Below, one piece after another: positions 4,675-13,493 of a stretch of 31,926 nt of DNA. The stretch's first letter is position 1, and each line of letters opens with the position of its first letter. Source of the stretch: a virus; IMG/VR virus record IMGVR_UViG_3300046507_000434, positions 1-31,926 of that record, one strand, 5' to 3'. Below the pieces are notes generated by a model. It ran no database searches, had not been told where the DNA came from, and saw only the letters and a list, made by a program, of their open reading frames with translations. The translations under genes and the position numbers were made by a program.

Positions 4675-5166
4675 ATGGGCAAGGTGCGATTTCAGGGCGA
4701 GCGGGAGTTTCTCGACACGGCGACAGGCGAGATTTTCGGCGCGCAGGTCGTCGCGCGCGAGGTAGACGGCGACGCCGGTTTCGATAAAATTTGGCTCGGC
4801 GCAATCCTCGAATTGGTTAATGAGGTCGGCGGCCAAAAATACCGCGTGCTGCTGTGGTTGCTCCAAAACCGCGACGCCAAAAACGTTGTGCGCGCAACGA
4901 AAGAGGAGATAGCGAGCGCTACCGGCGTTGCGCGCGCGACGATTACGCGGCTGCTCGCGGCGCTCCGCTCGGCCGACGTGATTAGCGAGGTTCGCCGCTC
5001 CGTATGGCGGCTTAACCCCAACGTCGTATGGAAAGGCCAACACCACACGCGCATGTCTGTCTTGATCCAATACCGCGACGAGCGCGCCGAAGCACAGCGC
5101 GATCTTTTCGCGGAGCCCGAGGCCGAGCTTTTCCCCGATAACGTTCATCCGATTAAGGCCGCCTAA
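4675..5166 (+). CDS. repL: RepL-like plasmid replication initiator
   Basis: 163 residues from the ATG at 4675, which has AAGGAGGG five bases upstream; an upstream TTG at 4639 is less likely. The fold is a winged helix: TKEEIASATGVARATITRLLAAL (about residues 75-97) is the HTH, followed by a basic wing (SEVRRSVWRLNPNVVWKGQ, 104-122). The NPNVVWKG segment is the pattern I know from RepL-family initiators, first described on small Firmicute plasmids and now common in phage-plasmids. It is the only plus-strand gene in the left half. Its stop overlaps that of the primase gene (TAG on the opposite strand). It probably binds the phased palindromes just upstream or an origin inside its own gene. Confidence 0.8.
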   Translation: MGKVRFQGEREFLDTATGEIFGAQVVAREVDGDAGFDKIWLGAILELVNEVGGQKYRVLLWLLQNRDAKNVVRATKEEIASATGVARATITRLLAALRSADVISEVRRSVWRLNPNVVWKGQHHTRMSVLIQYRDERAEAQRDLFAEPEAELFPDNVHPIKAA

Positions 5167-7526
5167 GCGGCCGCAAACTCGCTGCCGGGGGTATGGGTGA
5201 GCCGGAGCCCGACGAAGCCGCGCAAGCCCGTCCCGCCCTGTTTCTTGCGCTCAAAGCCGCGCTGTTGCAGGGCTTGGACAAACTTCTTTTCGCTGCCGGG
5301 AAATTCGCCCGTCACGCCGCAGAATTCCTGCCAGTCTCCGTACAGCGCGTGCGAGTTGATGAATTCATCCGGCGCGGGGTCGGTGCGCTCGCGAAGCCAT
5401 GCGCCTAGCGGGTCCTCGTCCTCGAAATATTCCGCCGTCGCGTCCACCACGGCGCGCGGCGCGACGAGCCCGATTTTCTGCCACTCGATCGCGCCCTCGA
5501 TCGCCCATTGCAGGATTGCCGGATACTCGGCGACGAGCTTTTTGTCGAGCTGCTTATCGACTTTGCGCGGCTTGACCGTAAAGGGCACAAGGTGGAACCG
5601 GCGACGCATGGCGTCGTCTAGGTTCGTGATCGTCGGCTTGTAGTTGCCCGCGAATAGCAATTTGAATTGCGGCTGATACGTAAAAAAGTCTTTCGCCATA
5701 AAGCGCGCCGTAACGGGGTCGCCGCCCGTTAGCGCCTTTACCTTTGCCTCGTCCCACTTGCGGCCCCTGTCGTTCTCCTGCGCCGTCACGAGGCGCGCGC
5801 CCGCGAGCGCGGCGAGCGAGGTAGGGTGCTGGTCCGACTGCGACGCCATAAACGTATTCATTGACGTAGGCTGTGCGTAGTCCTTCCAAATTTTCGTGAT
5901 CGCGTTAAGAAACGTGCCTTTGCCGTTGCCGCCGGGGCCGTGAAAAAACGCGAGCGCGTGCTCGTTCGTGAGGCCCGTAAGCGTGTATCCGGCGAGGCGT
6001 TGCAAATACGCCTCTAGCTCGCGATCGCCGCCCGTCGCCTCGCGGAGAAACGCCTCCCAAAGCGGCGCGGCGCGCTCGGCCGGCGCAACGAGCGTCGTTT
6101 TCGTCATCAGGTGTTCCGGCGAGTGCGGCCGCACGCGACCGGTTTCGAGGTCAACGATTCCGCCCGGCGTATTGAGGAGGAGGGGGTTAGCGTCGAATTC
6201 CGAAACCTGCGCGACGACGGCCGGGTTAGACGACGCATAGCGCGCCACGGCGAGCATTGAGTTAAGCGAGGCGCAACGCGTCGCGACTTTGTTCGCCGTG
6301 CCTTTCTCCTCGATCGTGACGAGCGCCTCGGCGCTCGCGGCCGCGCCGATCTTTCCGGCCCAATGGTGTACGGTCTGCGACTCGTCGCGCGCCCAACGCT
6401 TGCCCGTCCATACGAGCCATCCCCCGAGCGCGGAGCAGTACCGCAGCTCGTGACCGTGCTTTTTCAGGAACCGCGCCGCGAGCGCGCCGTCGCTGTACTG
6501 CACGCCGGCCGTGCTCTGCTCGACGAGCTCGCCCTCGGCCGGAGGGTCGATCGCGTCGAATTCGTCGGCCGGAACGTGCCCGAACTCGCGCGCCGTGTCG
6601 AAAAGGTAATTCGCGCCTACCTCATACGGGGGTTGCATGCGCTCCCAATCGGCGCGCACTGTGTCGGCGTCGTTGCCGGCGTAGTTTTCATTGCCCTCCC
6701 ACTTGAGCGCCCAACGTTCGAACAGCTCGTAACCGGCCTCGCCTGCGGCCGCCTTGATCGCATAGCCCACGCGCAAGTAATCATCGCGGCCGGCAAAGTG
6801 CTCGTTATCGTTCGGCATCGCGTCCACGGCGGCCGCGAGCTTGTCGAGGTCGTCGGCGCTGAGGTTGCCTTGATTGATGCCGTCGCGATCGACGGACAAA
6901 GAGCCATTGCCCTCGCGCTCTGTCGCGTAGCCGAGAAAGTCGAGCGTCGCCGCGAGCTCGACGAGAAACGCGTCGGCCGCCTCGCTGTCGATCATGTTTA
7001 GCGCCGACGCCTCGACGAGCGGCGAGCGCCACGAATACGGTTTCTGTGTGCCTGGGTGAATACCGGACAAAACGAATTGCTGCCCGTCGCCGAGGATTTC
7101 GACTAGATGCTTACGGCCATCAATCCATAGGCGCATGCGGCCGAACGGCGCGGCCGTGCGGTACATGAGGAGCGACTTAGGCACGCGCCCTTGCCGCTCC
7201 GGCGCGCGGCCTAGGTGCGCGATCGCAAGCGCGCGGATTACCTCGACGAGCTGCTCGTCGCTGCAATCAATGTCAACGGCCGGAAACGAGCCCGCACGCA
7301 GGCCGACGTTAGCGCCGTCTGCATCCCATTGCGCCACTTCGCGCAGCGTCGCCGCGCCTGCTTTCTGCCAGTTATAGCCGTACCACTCGCCGGAGCTCGA
7401 TCGCTTGCCCGGCGTTTTGCCGAGCTGGTCGGCTTTGAGCTTGCTGTTAGCGGTGAGCTTCGCGCCGGGGGGCACGACACTAACGAGGTCGGTGAATCCA
7501 AGTTTGAACAGTTCGCGAGCGTTCAT
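5163..7526 (-). CDS. Phage primase-helicase (prim-pol N-terminus, SF3 helicase C-terminus)
   Basis: 787 residues. The N-terminal part fits a bifunctional primase-polymerase domain: AVDIDC with the acidic pair at Asp85/Asp87, and a QFVLSGIHPGT block (150-160) typical of the second half of that domain. Residues 240-310 resemble the PriCT-2 linker. Residues 450-520 look like D5_N. The SF3 helicase follows, with Walker A GPGGNGKGT (530-538), a B-type motif LVTAQE (579-584), motif C FAGNYKP (625-631) and a DAMRRRF arginine-finger region (638-644). It would prime and unwind DNA at the lytic origin. It is the last gene of the replication operon and starts by ATGA overlap with the polymerase. Confidence 0.92.
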   Translation of the reverse strand: MNARELFKLGFTDLVSVVPPGAKLTANSKLKADQLGKTPGKRSSSGEWYGYNWQKAGAATLREVAQWDADGANVGLRAGSFPAVDIDCSDEQLVEVIRALAIAHLGRAPERQGRVPKSLLMYRTAAPFGRMRLWIDGRKHLVEILGDGQQFVLSGIHPGTQKPYSWRSPLVEASALNMIDSEAADAFLVELAATLDFLGYATEREGNGSLSVDRDGINQGNLSADDLDKLAAAVDAMPNDNEHFAGRDDYLRVGYAIKAAAGEAGYELFERWALKWEGNENYAGNDADTVRADWERMQPPYEVGANYLFDTAREFGHVPADEFDAIDPPAEGELVEQSTAGVQYSDGALAARFLKKHGHELRYCSALGGWLVWTGKRWARDESQTVHHWAGKIGAAASAEALVTIEEKGTANKVATRCASLNSMLAVARYASSNPAVVAQVSEFDANPLLLNTPGGIVDLETGRVRPHSPEHLMTKTTLVAPAERAAPLWEAFLREATGGDRELEAYLQRLAGYTLTGLTNEHALAFFHGPGGNGKGTFLNAITKIWKDYAQPTSMNTFMASQSDQHPTSLAALAGARLVTAQENDRGRKWDEAKVKALTGGDPVTARFMAKDFFTYQPQFKLLFAGNYKPTITNLDDAMRRRFHLVPFTVKPRKVDKQLDKKLVAEYPAILQWAIEGAIEWQKIGLVAPRAVVDATAEYFEDEDPLGAWLRERTDPAPDEFINSHALYGDWQEFCGVTGEFPGSEKKFVQALQQRGFERKKQGGTGLRGFVGLRLTHTPGSEFAAA

Positions 7527-9550
7527 TTTCTAAATCGTTTCCCTTTCCATCCCTCGGCCACAATCGGGCATCCTTCGCCCCAATAGCCGACAGGCAAATC
7601 GCACATGATTTTTTCGAAGTCCTCAACAGTACCGAAACCCTCCCGCACTTCGGCGAGTATTTCGTCGTGTACCGTGAGCACGATCGGATAGCCGGCCGCC
7701 TCAAGCCTTAACATCGCGTCGCACATAAAATCGCGCGCCGTCGCCTGCGTGACGTTTTCGCAAATGAGGCCGCCGTATAGGTCCATCGGAACCCATTTGC
7801 GCGAGGTCGAGTTTTCGCCCCAAAACGTTACACACGGTTTCAGCGCGCCCCACGGCGTGAGACGGTCGCGAACGCTCGGCCGGAAATAGGCTAGGGCGCG
7901 CTGGCGGCTCGGCAAAATGATGTTCAGGAAGTCGCCGCGCTTAACAAAAACGAGCTTTCCATCGGCCGCGTACACCTTCCGGCCGGGGTTGCGCACGGCC
8001 TCGATTGCGCACGCTTCGAGCTCGGCCCAAAACGCGACGATTGCCGGATTCTTTTCGCGGTACTTTGTGATAACGGTCTTACCGAATTGCGCCGTAATCA
8101 CGACGCCGGCCTCGCGCAGGCAAGTTGCGATAAATTTCTCTGCGCCCATTTGAAAGCCACAGCCGAGAATCGCGCGCTTACCCATATCGCGCTCGGGGGA
8201 GGGCTTGCCGATGCTGGCGAGCGGCGCGTTATAGATATCGGCCGCCATGATTCGGTATAGGTCCGTCCCGTTGCGGAACGCGTCGAGAATCCACGTCTCG
8301 CCCGCGAGCCACGCCAGTACGCGCGCCTCAATCGCGTTAAAGTCCGCGCCTACAAACTCGTGTCCATCGGCCGCGATGAGGCATGCACGCAATTGCATCG
8401 CGAGCGCCTCAAGTACCGGATAAATCAAATCGAGCTCATCGAACCGGCGCGAGACGACGGTCTCAATCCACGCCTCGGGCTTGTAATACAGGAGCCGCGT
8501 TCGGCTCGGGAGGTTTTGCGGCTGATAGAGCTTGCCGGCAAAACGGCCGGTTCCTGCGCCGTGGTACAGGATCGCGCCGCGCATGCGGGCATCGCGCGAG
8601 GCGCACGCAAACATCGCCTTAACTTTCGATACGGACGACTTGCCGGCCTCTTTGCGCAGCTCTAACAGGGCGCGCGCGCTCGGGTGCAAGTCGTCCTGCC
8701 CGAGCATTTGCGTTACGGCCTGCTTATCAATCTTTTCTGTGTCGATGCCGAGCGAGTTAAGAAACGCGACGATATCGGCGCGCTTCGTGACGCCCTCGAC
8801 ACTGCCGCCCGAGATTTCCCGCATGCTCTCGTTAGCGCGCGCCGTCGCCTCGGCGGCCATATCCTGAATGGCTCCGGCGAGCTCTACGTCGAGGAGCACG
8901 CCGCGATCGTTAATTTTCTGGTCGAGGATATAGATTTGCCGCTCGCGCTCGCTGATTTTGCGAATGCGCTGCGATACCGCGATCTCGGCGCGCACGTCCT
9001 GCGCGCAGTATTGCGCGAGGCGCTCGCGGCGCTCGGCGTCGTCCCACCATACCGGCGCGAGCGAGGGGTCTTTTTTCATAGCGGCCGCGTTGCGCGGCTT
9101 CGCCATTTGCAACATTAATTTTTTACCGTCGCCGTCCTTCTGGTCGATTAGACGTAATACGCGGCCGGTGTTGTCCAGTGCGCGGGGCAATGAACAGGCG
9201 GCCGCATCTGCGGCTGTACAGTAAAAGCGCTCGACTTCGATCGGCGCGAAGCCGTAGCGCTTAACCATGATCTCGCGCCAAATCGCGCGCTCAAATGCTG
9301 CATTCCATGCGCGCACGTTCGCGCCCTGCGCGATTGCGTGCCGTAAGTCGTCGTTGTGTCCATAGTCGTTATCTGGAGTCCATATGCGAACGTCGTCGGC
9401 CTCGCCGCCCACGGCGAACGCGGCGCACCATACGTCTGTATGCTCGTGCTCGGCGTAGGGATAGACGCCGGAGCGTTTGAGGTCTACCGTCGAGCGCGTT
9501 TCAAAGTCGAGATTGAGCTCAAGCGCGAGCGGGGCCGACAAGTCGCACAT
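7523..9550 (-). CDS. Family A DNA polymerase with 3'-5' exonuclease
   Basis: 675 residues, a usual length for phage PolA-type enzymes. Proofreading exonuclease: DFE (Asp15, Glu17), the AWNAAFER motif (81-88) and Y-x3-D (Tyr181, Asp185). Polymerase: motif A GADFNAIEARVLAWL (401-415, metal-binding Asp403), motif B around RDMGKRAILGCGFQMG (454-469) and motif C VHDE (627-630). All catalytic residues are present. It is the phage's own replicase, coupled by overlap to the primase-helicase downstream, and its ATG follows directly on the TAA of the 26-residue membrane ORF. Confidence 0.95.
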   Translation of the reverse strand: MCDLSAPLALELNLDFETRSTVDLKRSGVYPYAEHEHTDVWCAAFAVGGEADDVRIWTPDNDYGHNDDLRHAIAQGANVRAWNAAFERAIWREIMVKRYGFAPIEVERFYCTAADAAACSLPRALDNTGRVLRLIDQKDGDGKKLMLQMAKPRNAAAMKKDPSLAPVWWDDAERRERLAQYCAQDVRAEIAVSQRIRKISERERQIYILDQKINDRGVLLDVELAGAIQDMAAEATARANESMREISGGSVEGVTKRADIVAFLNSLGIDTEKIDKQAVTQMLGQDDLHPSARALLELRKEAGKSSVSKVKAMFACASRDARMRGAILYHGAGTGRFAGKLYQPQNLPSRTRLLYYKPEAWIETVVSRRFDELDLIYPVLEALAMQLRACLIAADGHEFVGADFNAIEARVLAWLAGETWILDAFRNGTDLYRIMAADIYNAPLASIGKPSPERDMGKRAILGCGFQMGAEKFIATCLREAGVVITAQFGKTVITKYREKNPAIVAFWAELEACAIEAVRNPGRKVYAADGKLVFVKRGDFLNIILPSRQRALAYFRPSVRDRLTPWGALKPCVTFWGENSTSRKWVPMDLYGGLICENVTQATARDFMCDAMLRLEAAGYPIVLTVHDEILAEVREGFGTVEDFEKIMCDLPVGYWGEGCPIVAEGWKGKRFRK

Positions 9551-9631
9551 TTAGATGCCGCCCCGCACGAGAGCCCAAGCGCCGAGCGCGAAAACGCCCA
9601 TAAAGAGCAGGAGGAAAGTTAGCCCGCTCAT
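9551..9631 (-). CDS. 26-aa single-span membrane peptide
   Basis: The ATG at 9631 overlaps the stop of the preceding gene as ATGA, and the frame ends with TAA directly before the polymerase ATG. The peptide is almost all hydrophobic (LTFLLLFMGVFALGAWALV, about residues 4-22) with an Arg-Gly-Gly end. It keeps the perfect head-to-tail spacing of the operon, which argues for real translation. Function unknown; it may be a membrane anchor or simply a coupling cistron. Confidence 0.55.
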   Translation of the reverse strand: MSGLTFLLLFMGVFALGAWALVRGGI

Positions 9632-9807
9632 AGCGCCCCCGGCAATGTGCTGTATGCCCAAAGCGCAAGCCAAATATTGATTGCGAGCGTCAAGCCGTGC
9701 TGCCACGGCTTATAGACGACAGCCCGCTCGCCCTTGCCGAGGTAATAGAGCATGCAAAGCGCTTCGACGCAGCAGAGCGTAATGAAGAAATGCACGACGG
9801 TAATCAT
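9628..9807 (-). CDS. 59-aa membrane protein, two spans
   Basis: The ATG at 9807 has AAGGA eight bases upstream. There are two hydrophobic segments, residues 3-22 (VVHFFITLCCVEALCMLYYL) and 39-55 (LTLAINIWLALWAYSTL), separated by a basic loop with KGER and YKPW. By the positive-inside rule the loop should face the cytoplasm. Similar tiny membrane proteins are found in phage replication operons, where they may tether the replisome or alter the host membrane; a holin role is unlikely because a better candidate sits at 23507-24079. Confidence 0.6.
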   Translation of the reverse strand: MITVVHFFITLCCVEALCMLYYLGKGERAVVYKPWQHGLTLAINIWLALWAYSTLPGAL

Positions 9808-9826
9808 TCGGTTTCCTTAATTGAAT

Positions 9827-9844
9827 GGGCGGCCGGAGCCGCCC
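9827..9844. other. Short GC hairpin in the replication operon
   Basis: GGGCGGC and GCCGCCC around CGGA, in the 48-base gap between the ssDNA-binding protein gene and the small membrane genes. With only ATTCAATT after it on the minus strand, it is a weak attenuator at best. Confidence 0.4.
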
Positions 9845-9855
9845 CGGTTGCCTGC

Positions 9856-10428
9856 TTACATGAGGTCGTCGATTCCGTTTCCGGCCGCTGCGCCCTCGAA
9901 TTCGGCTTCGCCTTCCTCGGCTTCAAACTCGTCCTCTGCCTTCATACGTCCGTCGAGGCGTTCGCCGTCGCGGATTTTTTGCATGTTGTTTAGGTAGAAC
10001 GTCACGCCCTTTTTGCCTTTCGCCTCGAAATGCTTAGCGACGATCGACGCGATAACGACACAGCCGGGATACATCTGCTCGGGGTCGTTGATCGGTGCGG
10101 GCTTGCCGTCCGGCCCCTTGAAACGCGACACAATGCCGGGTTTCTTCTCCGTCGTGACGTTGATAAAAATCGAGCCTTCCGGGTAGCCTTTAGCGGCCGC
10201 GTCCTCACGAAACGGCACGTGAATACGCTTCGTTTTGAGGAGCTCGGCGGCCTTGCTGCCATACTTCTCCTCGGCCGCTTCGAGCACGGCTTGCTTGAGC
10301 GCGGAAAGGTCCGTACCGGCCGGGAACACGAGCGAGGCCGAATACTTGAGCTTGCCGTCATCGTTCGCGCGCGGCGTGAAAAGGAAAGGATAGCTAAGGA
10401 TAGCTTCGGGAGTTTTGATTGCTGGCAT
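9856..10428 (-). CDS. DUF2815 single-stranded-DNA-binding protein
   Basis: 190 residues. The N-terminal two thirds have the DUF2815 look: a YPFLFTPRANDDGKLKYSASLVFP strand region near the start, a central GYPEGSIFINVTTEKKPGIV and an NDPEQMYPGCVV region. The C-terminus is strongly acidic and ends GIDDLM, like the protein-interaction tail of SSB. Family members coat ssDNA in phage replication. It follows the DUF2800 gene after five bases, with AGGA upstream of the ATG, and lies in the usual DUF2800-DUF2815-polymerase order seen in many phages. Confidence 0.85.
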   Translation of the reverse strand: MPAIKTPEAILSYPFLFTPRANDDGKLKYSASLVFPAGTDLSALKQAVLEAAEEKYGSKAAELLKTKRIHVPFREDAAAKGYPEGSIFINVTTEKKPGIVSRFKGPDGKPAPINDPEQMYPGCVVIASIVAKHFEAKGKKGVTFYLNNMQKIRDGERLDGRMKAEDEFEAEEGEAEFEGAAAGNGIDDLM

Positions 10429-10433
10429 GTCTG

Positions 10434-11627
10434 TTAGTCCTGTTGGGGGGCTTCGATTGCGTCGAATTCGTCGCCGGGCGAGACGCTAATCGCTTCGCCC
10501 TTCGCCGATTCCGGCACGAGGTTATAGCCGCTCGATTCCTTCACATAGAGCGAGGCGGCTAGGTTCTTTTTGCCGACGATTTTCTCGACTTGCGCGACCG
10601 TCTTTAGCGTCGGCTCGTTGTATAGCTGATCGCGCGTTACGTCCGTCGTCTCCGTCAAGCGCGAAACGATTACGCTGTCGGCCTCTTTCCACTGCCGGTT
10701 AGCGCGCTTCGCTACGAGCTTGAAACCGGGCACGGCGCGGCCCTGCTCGGCCTCGCTTTGCAGGAACCCGCGCACGTCGTCGAGCCAATCCGCGAATTTG
10801 ACGCGCTCGGCCACGGCGAGAATTTCGGCGGCCTGCTCAACGGTCATTGCCGAAACAGAAGGGAGCGCCGGGAATACCGGAGCCGGGAGGGCGGCCGACA
10901 TTGCATCGAGCCGTGCGGTGCATTGCCCCTTTGCAGGGCAAAAACGACAGTGCTCGCCGGGCACGAGCGGAGCGTCGGGCTCAAGCGTTGCGGCGACAGC
11001 GGCCGTAACCTCGTCGGCGAATTCGATCATTTGCCACGGCGAATAGGTGTGCGAGCGGATCGGCCCGAGCTCGTGCTCTTTGCGCGGCTGACAAATGAAC
11101 GTCTCGACGGCTTGAATCGACCAATCGCGAGGCATCGCGACAGATACCCAAGCGCCGAGGCCGTAAATCTTGAGCTGTGCGTTATCCTCGACTTCGACGG
11201 CCACGCCTGCGCCGTGTTTATAGTCGCCGACGATCAAACGCCGCAGCGCGGGAACGTATGCGATAAGGTCGCTCGTCCCGTAGACCGGCGCGGGCGTGCC
11301 GAGCGCGTCGAGGTTGACGCGTTGCTCAAGCAAAATAACCACGTCGAGACCGGCCTCGACATACGACATAACTTTCGCGACATACACGTCCACGGCTTCG
11401 AGCATGTCGGTCGTTGCGACGAGCTGCGCCTCGGCGGCCGCTTCGTGTAGCGCGGCATCATCCGGCGATAGCCGCGACCGTAGAATCAGCTCGGCGAGGG
11501 CGTGCGCGTTCGTGCCTTCCTCGGCGTATTTCGAGCTCTTTTCCTCGATCCCGGCCGACATGCGAATCGAGCCGGGGCACGTCATCCAACGCTTTGCGCC
11601 ACTCGGGCTATGTACTGCGTGACCCAT
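10434..11627 (-). CDS. DUF2800 protein, Cas4/RecB-like nuclease
   Basis: 397 residues. The PD-(D/E)XK core is visible: EEGTNAH near residues 36-42, GTSD with Asp120, GDYKHG with Asp135 and Lys137, and Gln151 on the following helix. Cys17 together with Cys227, Cys230 and Cys236 (CRFCPAKGQC) would hold a 4Fe-4S cluster, as in Cas4 and AddB-type nucleases. It is a probable 5'-3' ssDNA exonuclease that resects ends for recombination, acting with the DUF2815 ssDNA-binding protein encoded next. The C-terminal third is conserved in DUF2800 but has no assigned function. Confidence 0.87.
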   Translation of the reverse strand: MGHAVHSPSGAKRWMTCPGSIRMSAGIEEKSSKYAEEGTNAHALAELILRSRLSPDDAALHEAAAEAQLVATTDMLEAVDVYVAKVMSYVEAGLDVVILLEQRVNLDALGTPAPVYGTSDLIAYVPALRRLIVGDYKHGAGVAVEVEDNAQLKIYGLGAWVSVAMPRDWSIQAVETFICQPRKEHELGPIRSHTYSPWQMIEFADEVTAAVAATLEPDAPLVPGEHCRFCPAKGQCTARLDAMSAALPAPVFPALPSVSAMTVEQAAEILAVAERVKFADWLDDVRGFLQSEAEQGRAVPGFKLVAKRANRQWKEADSVIVSRLTETTDVTRDQLYNEPTLKTVAQVEKIVGKKNLAASLYVKESSGYNLVPESAKGEAISVSPGDEFDAIEAPQQD

Positions 11628-11648
11628 AGCTAGGATTCCTTATGTTCT

Positions 11649-11702
11649 GGAACCCTAAACATTAGGGTTCCGTATCATTCGGAGGCCGAACGATCGGCCT
11701 CC
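11649..11702. other. Pair of perfect hairpins between two replication genes
   Basis: Hairpin one: GGAACCCTAA (11649-11658) and its complement (11662-11671) around ACA. Hairpin two: GGAGGCCG (11681-11688) and CGGCCTCC (11695-11702) around AACGAT. Neither has a T-tract. They lie between the 161-residue gene (upstream) and the DUF2800 gene, and could mark RNA processing or stabilise message ends. Confidence 0.65.
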
Positions 11703-11710
11703 TAACTAAA

Positions 11711-12196
11711 TCACATCAGGCTTTCTTCCGAACCTTCCGGCAATTCGGCTTCGCTCGCTTTGACGCCGCGCGCGAGGTAGTCGGTCGCGGTCGCGATAAA
11801 GTCGGCGAATTGCTCCGGCTTCAGGTCGCCGCCACGCGAGACGCCGAAACGGGAGAACAGGGCGCGCGCTTCTGCCGGGCCGAATTTCGCGGCGTAGTCG
11901 GTTACGGCTTTCGTTACGTCGGTGATCGTTGCGGCCGGCGCGGGCTCGGCCTTCTGCGCGGCTTCGCGCTTGGCGGTCGATTTCGATTTCGTCGCCGGCT
12001 TCGCTTCCGGCTCCGGCGTCGGCTCGACGATCTCGGCTTGTACGTCCACCACTTCGGCGGCCGGCGCGCGCGGCGCTTCGCCCGCGATCAAACCTTGCTC
12101 GATAAGCCACGCCTTGACTTGCGCCGCTTCTTCAAAGCTTTCGCACTTCGCCGAGATTTGCCCGTTCGGAAATGCAACGTTAATAATCAGTTCCAT
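11711..12196 (-). CDS. Hypothetical replication-operon protein, 161 aa
   Basis: Three parts can be seen: an N-terminal domain (1-40) starting MELIINVAFPNGQ, a low-complexity Ala/Glu/Pro/Lys linker (43-88), and a C-terminal helical domain (90-145) with KAVTDYAAKFGPAEARALFSRFG. The end is acidic. The C-terminal part recalls small conserved proteins in phage recombination operons, but I cannot name a family. It starts one base after the helicase stop and precedes the nuclease, so it probably serves the same complex. Confidence 0.7.
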   Translation of the reverse strand: MELIINVAFPNGQISAKCESFEEAAQVKAWLIEQGLIAGEAPRAPAAEVVDVQAEIVEPTPEPEAKPATKSKSTAKREAAQKAEPAPAATITDVTKAVTDYAAKFGPAEARALFSRFGVSRGGDLKPEQFADFIATATDYLARGVKASEAELPEGSEESLM

Positions 12197-12197
12197 C

Positions 12198-13493
12198 CTA
12201 ATTCCCCATAAGTTCGAGAATGTCGCGCGCTCTGCGCGACGTGATTTGTGAAACCGCCTCGTCGATCGAACCGGCGAGAGCGAACGGCCTTACAAAAACC
12301 GGGCGGGTCTGCCCGTAACGATGAGCTCGCTTTGCGGCTTGTACGTTGATATGAGGCGTTACGGATTCCTCAATAAAATTAACGTAAGTCGCCGCCGTGA
12401 GCGTGATCGTGTGGTGCCCCGCGTCGAGCTGCACGACTGCGGCGCGCGTGCGGGGGTCATTCTGGAATTGATATTCGGCGGCCGCGCGCACCTTGTCGGT
12501 TTGCCCGCCTTGGATCGTCACGACGCCGAACGCGCGGAGCTGCTCCGCGACGATCGCGAGCGCCGCGCGATGCTTGCCGAATATCAGGGTTTTTTCATAT
12601 GCGCCGCTTTCGAGCTCGTCGGCGATTATCTGCGCGACCGGCCGCGCTTTCGTGAGCGCGGTAAGCCGGCGCACGGCCGCGAATACGATCGGCTCCTCGC
12701 CATCGGCCCAAAGTGTCCGCGTATCGTCCAGGGCGGCCGACTCGATTACGCGGCGCGCGGCCTCAAAGTCGGGCGTATCGACGAGCCGCGCGAGCTCGCT
12801 GGAAACGTCGGCGGCCTCGATCGTGTATGCGTCCTGCCAGAAAATCGGCGGCCCGCTCCACAGCTCGGCCGTGCGCCGGAGCATGACGGAATCGAGGAGG
12901 GCGCGCAGCTCCGGCGCGTTGCGGTTGCCGCGAATCTTTGGGCCGTAGTCGCCGTGTTCAAGTTGACAGTACCGCTCGATAAAGCCGTCATAAGTGCTCG
13001 TCGCTTCGGTGAGCTTTTCCGGGAACAGCGCGCGCAGCATCGGGAATAGCTGGCCGGCGTGCGTCGGGACCGGCGTCCCGCTCATCGGCCAAATGTAATC
13101 GCTCAAGCCCGCGAGGCCCGTATTCCGGCAATGCGCGCCGTATAGCGCCTTTGTGCGCTTCGCTTGAGGGTTCGTGAGGTAGTGCGATTCGTCCAGTATG
13201 CAAACGTCCGGCCGCCATGCGCGCAGGCGCTTACGCAATGCCTTATCGGTCGCGAGCTTGTCGTAAGACTCGACGAATATCTCGGGCCGCCATACGGACC
13301 AACGATCGAACTGGCTACGCCACATAGACCGGCCGAGCGCGGGTGCGGCGACGAGCACGCGGCGCGCGCCGACGCGATCGGCCGCAAAGATAGCTTGCGG
13401 CGTCTTACCCATGCCGGGCACGTCCGCGAGCAGGCCGCGCCGAACGTCGGCGAGCCATTCGCCGCCCTCGCGCTGGAATGGTTCTAGGATCAT
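12198..13493 (-). CDS. SNF2-type DEAD/DEAH-like helicase
   Basis: 431 residues, compact for the family. Motif I DVPGMGKT (24-31), motif II DESH (101-104), motif III SGTP (about 138-141) and motif VI QAAKRAHRYGQTRPV near the C-terminus are typical of SNF2/SMARCAL1-like ATPases used by phages. Such enzymes move on double-stranded DNA and remodel or anneal forks. It probably acts with the resolvase encoded upstream. It starts by ATGA overlap with the 64-residue gene. Confidence 0.9.
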   Translation of the reverse strand: MILEPFQREGGEWLADVRRGLLADVPGMGKTPQAIFAADRVGARRVLVAAPALGRSMWRSQFDRWSVWRPEIFVESYDKLATDKALRKRLRAWRPDVCILDESHYLTNPQAKRTKALYGAHCRNTGLAGLSDYIWPMSGTPVPTHAGQLFPMLRALFPEKLTEATSTYDGFIERYCQLEHGDYGPKIRGNRNAPELRALLDSVMLRRTAELWSGPPIFWQDAYTIEAADVSSELARLVDTPDFEAARRVIESAALDDTRTLWADGEEPIVFAAVRRLTALTKARPVAQIIADELESGAYEKTLIFGKHRAALAIVAEQLRAFGVVTIQGGQTDKVRAAAEYQFQNDPRTRAAVVQLDAGHHTITLTAATYVNFIEESVTPHINVQAAKRAHRYGQTRPVFVRPFALAGSIDEAVSQITSRRARDILELMGN

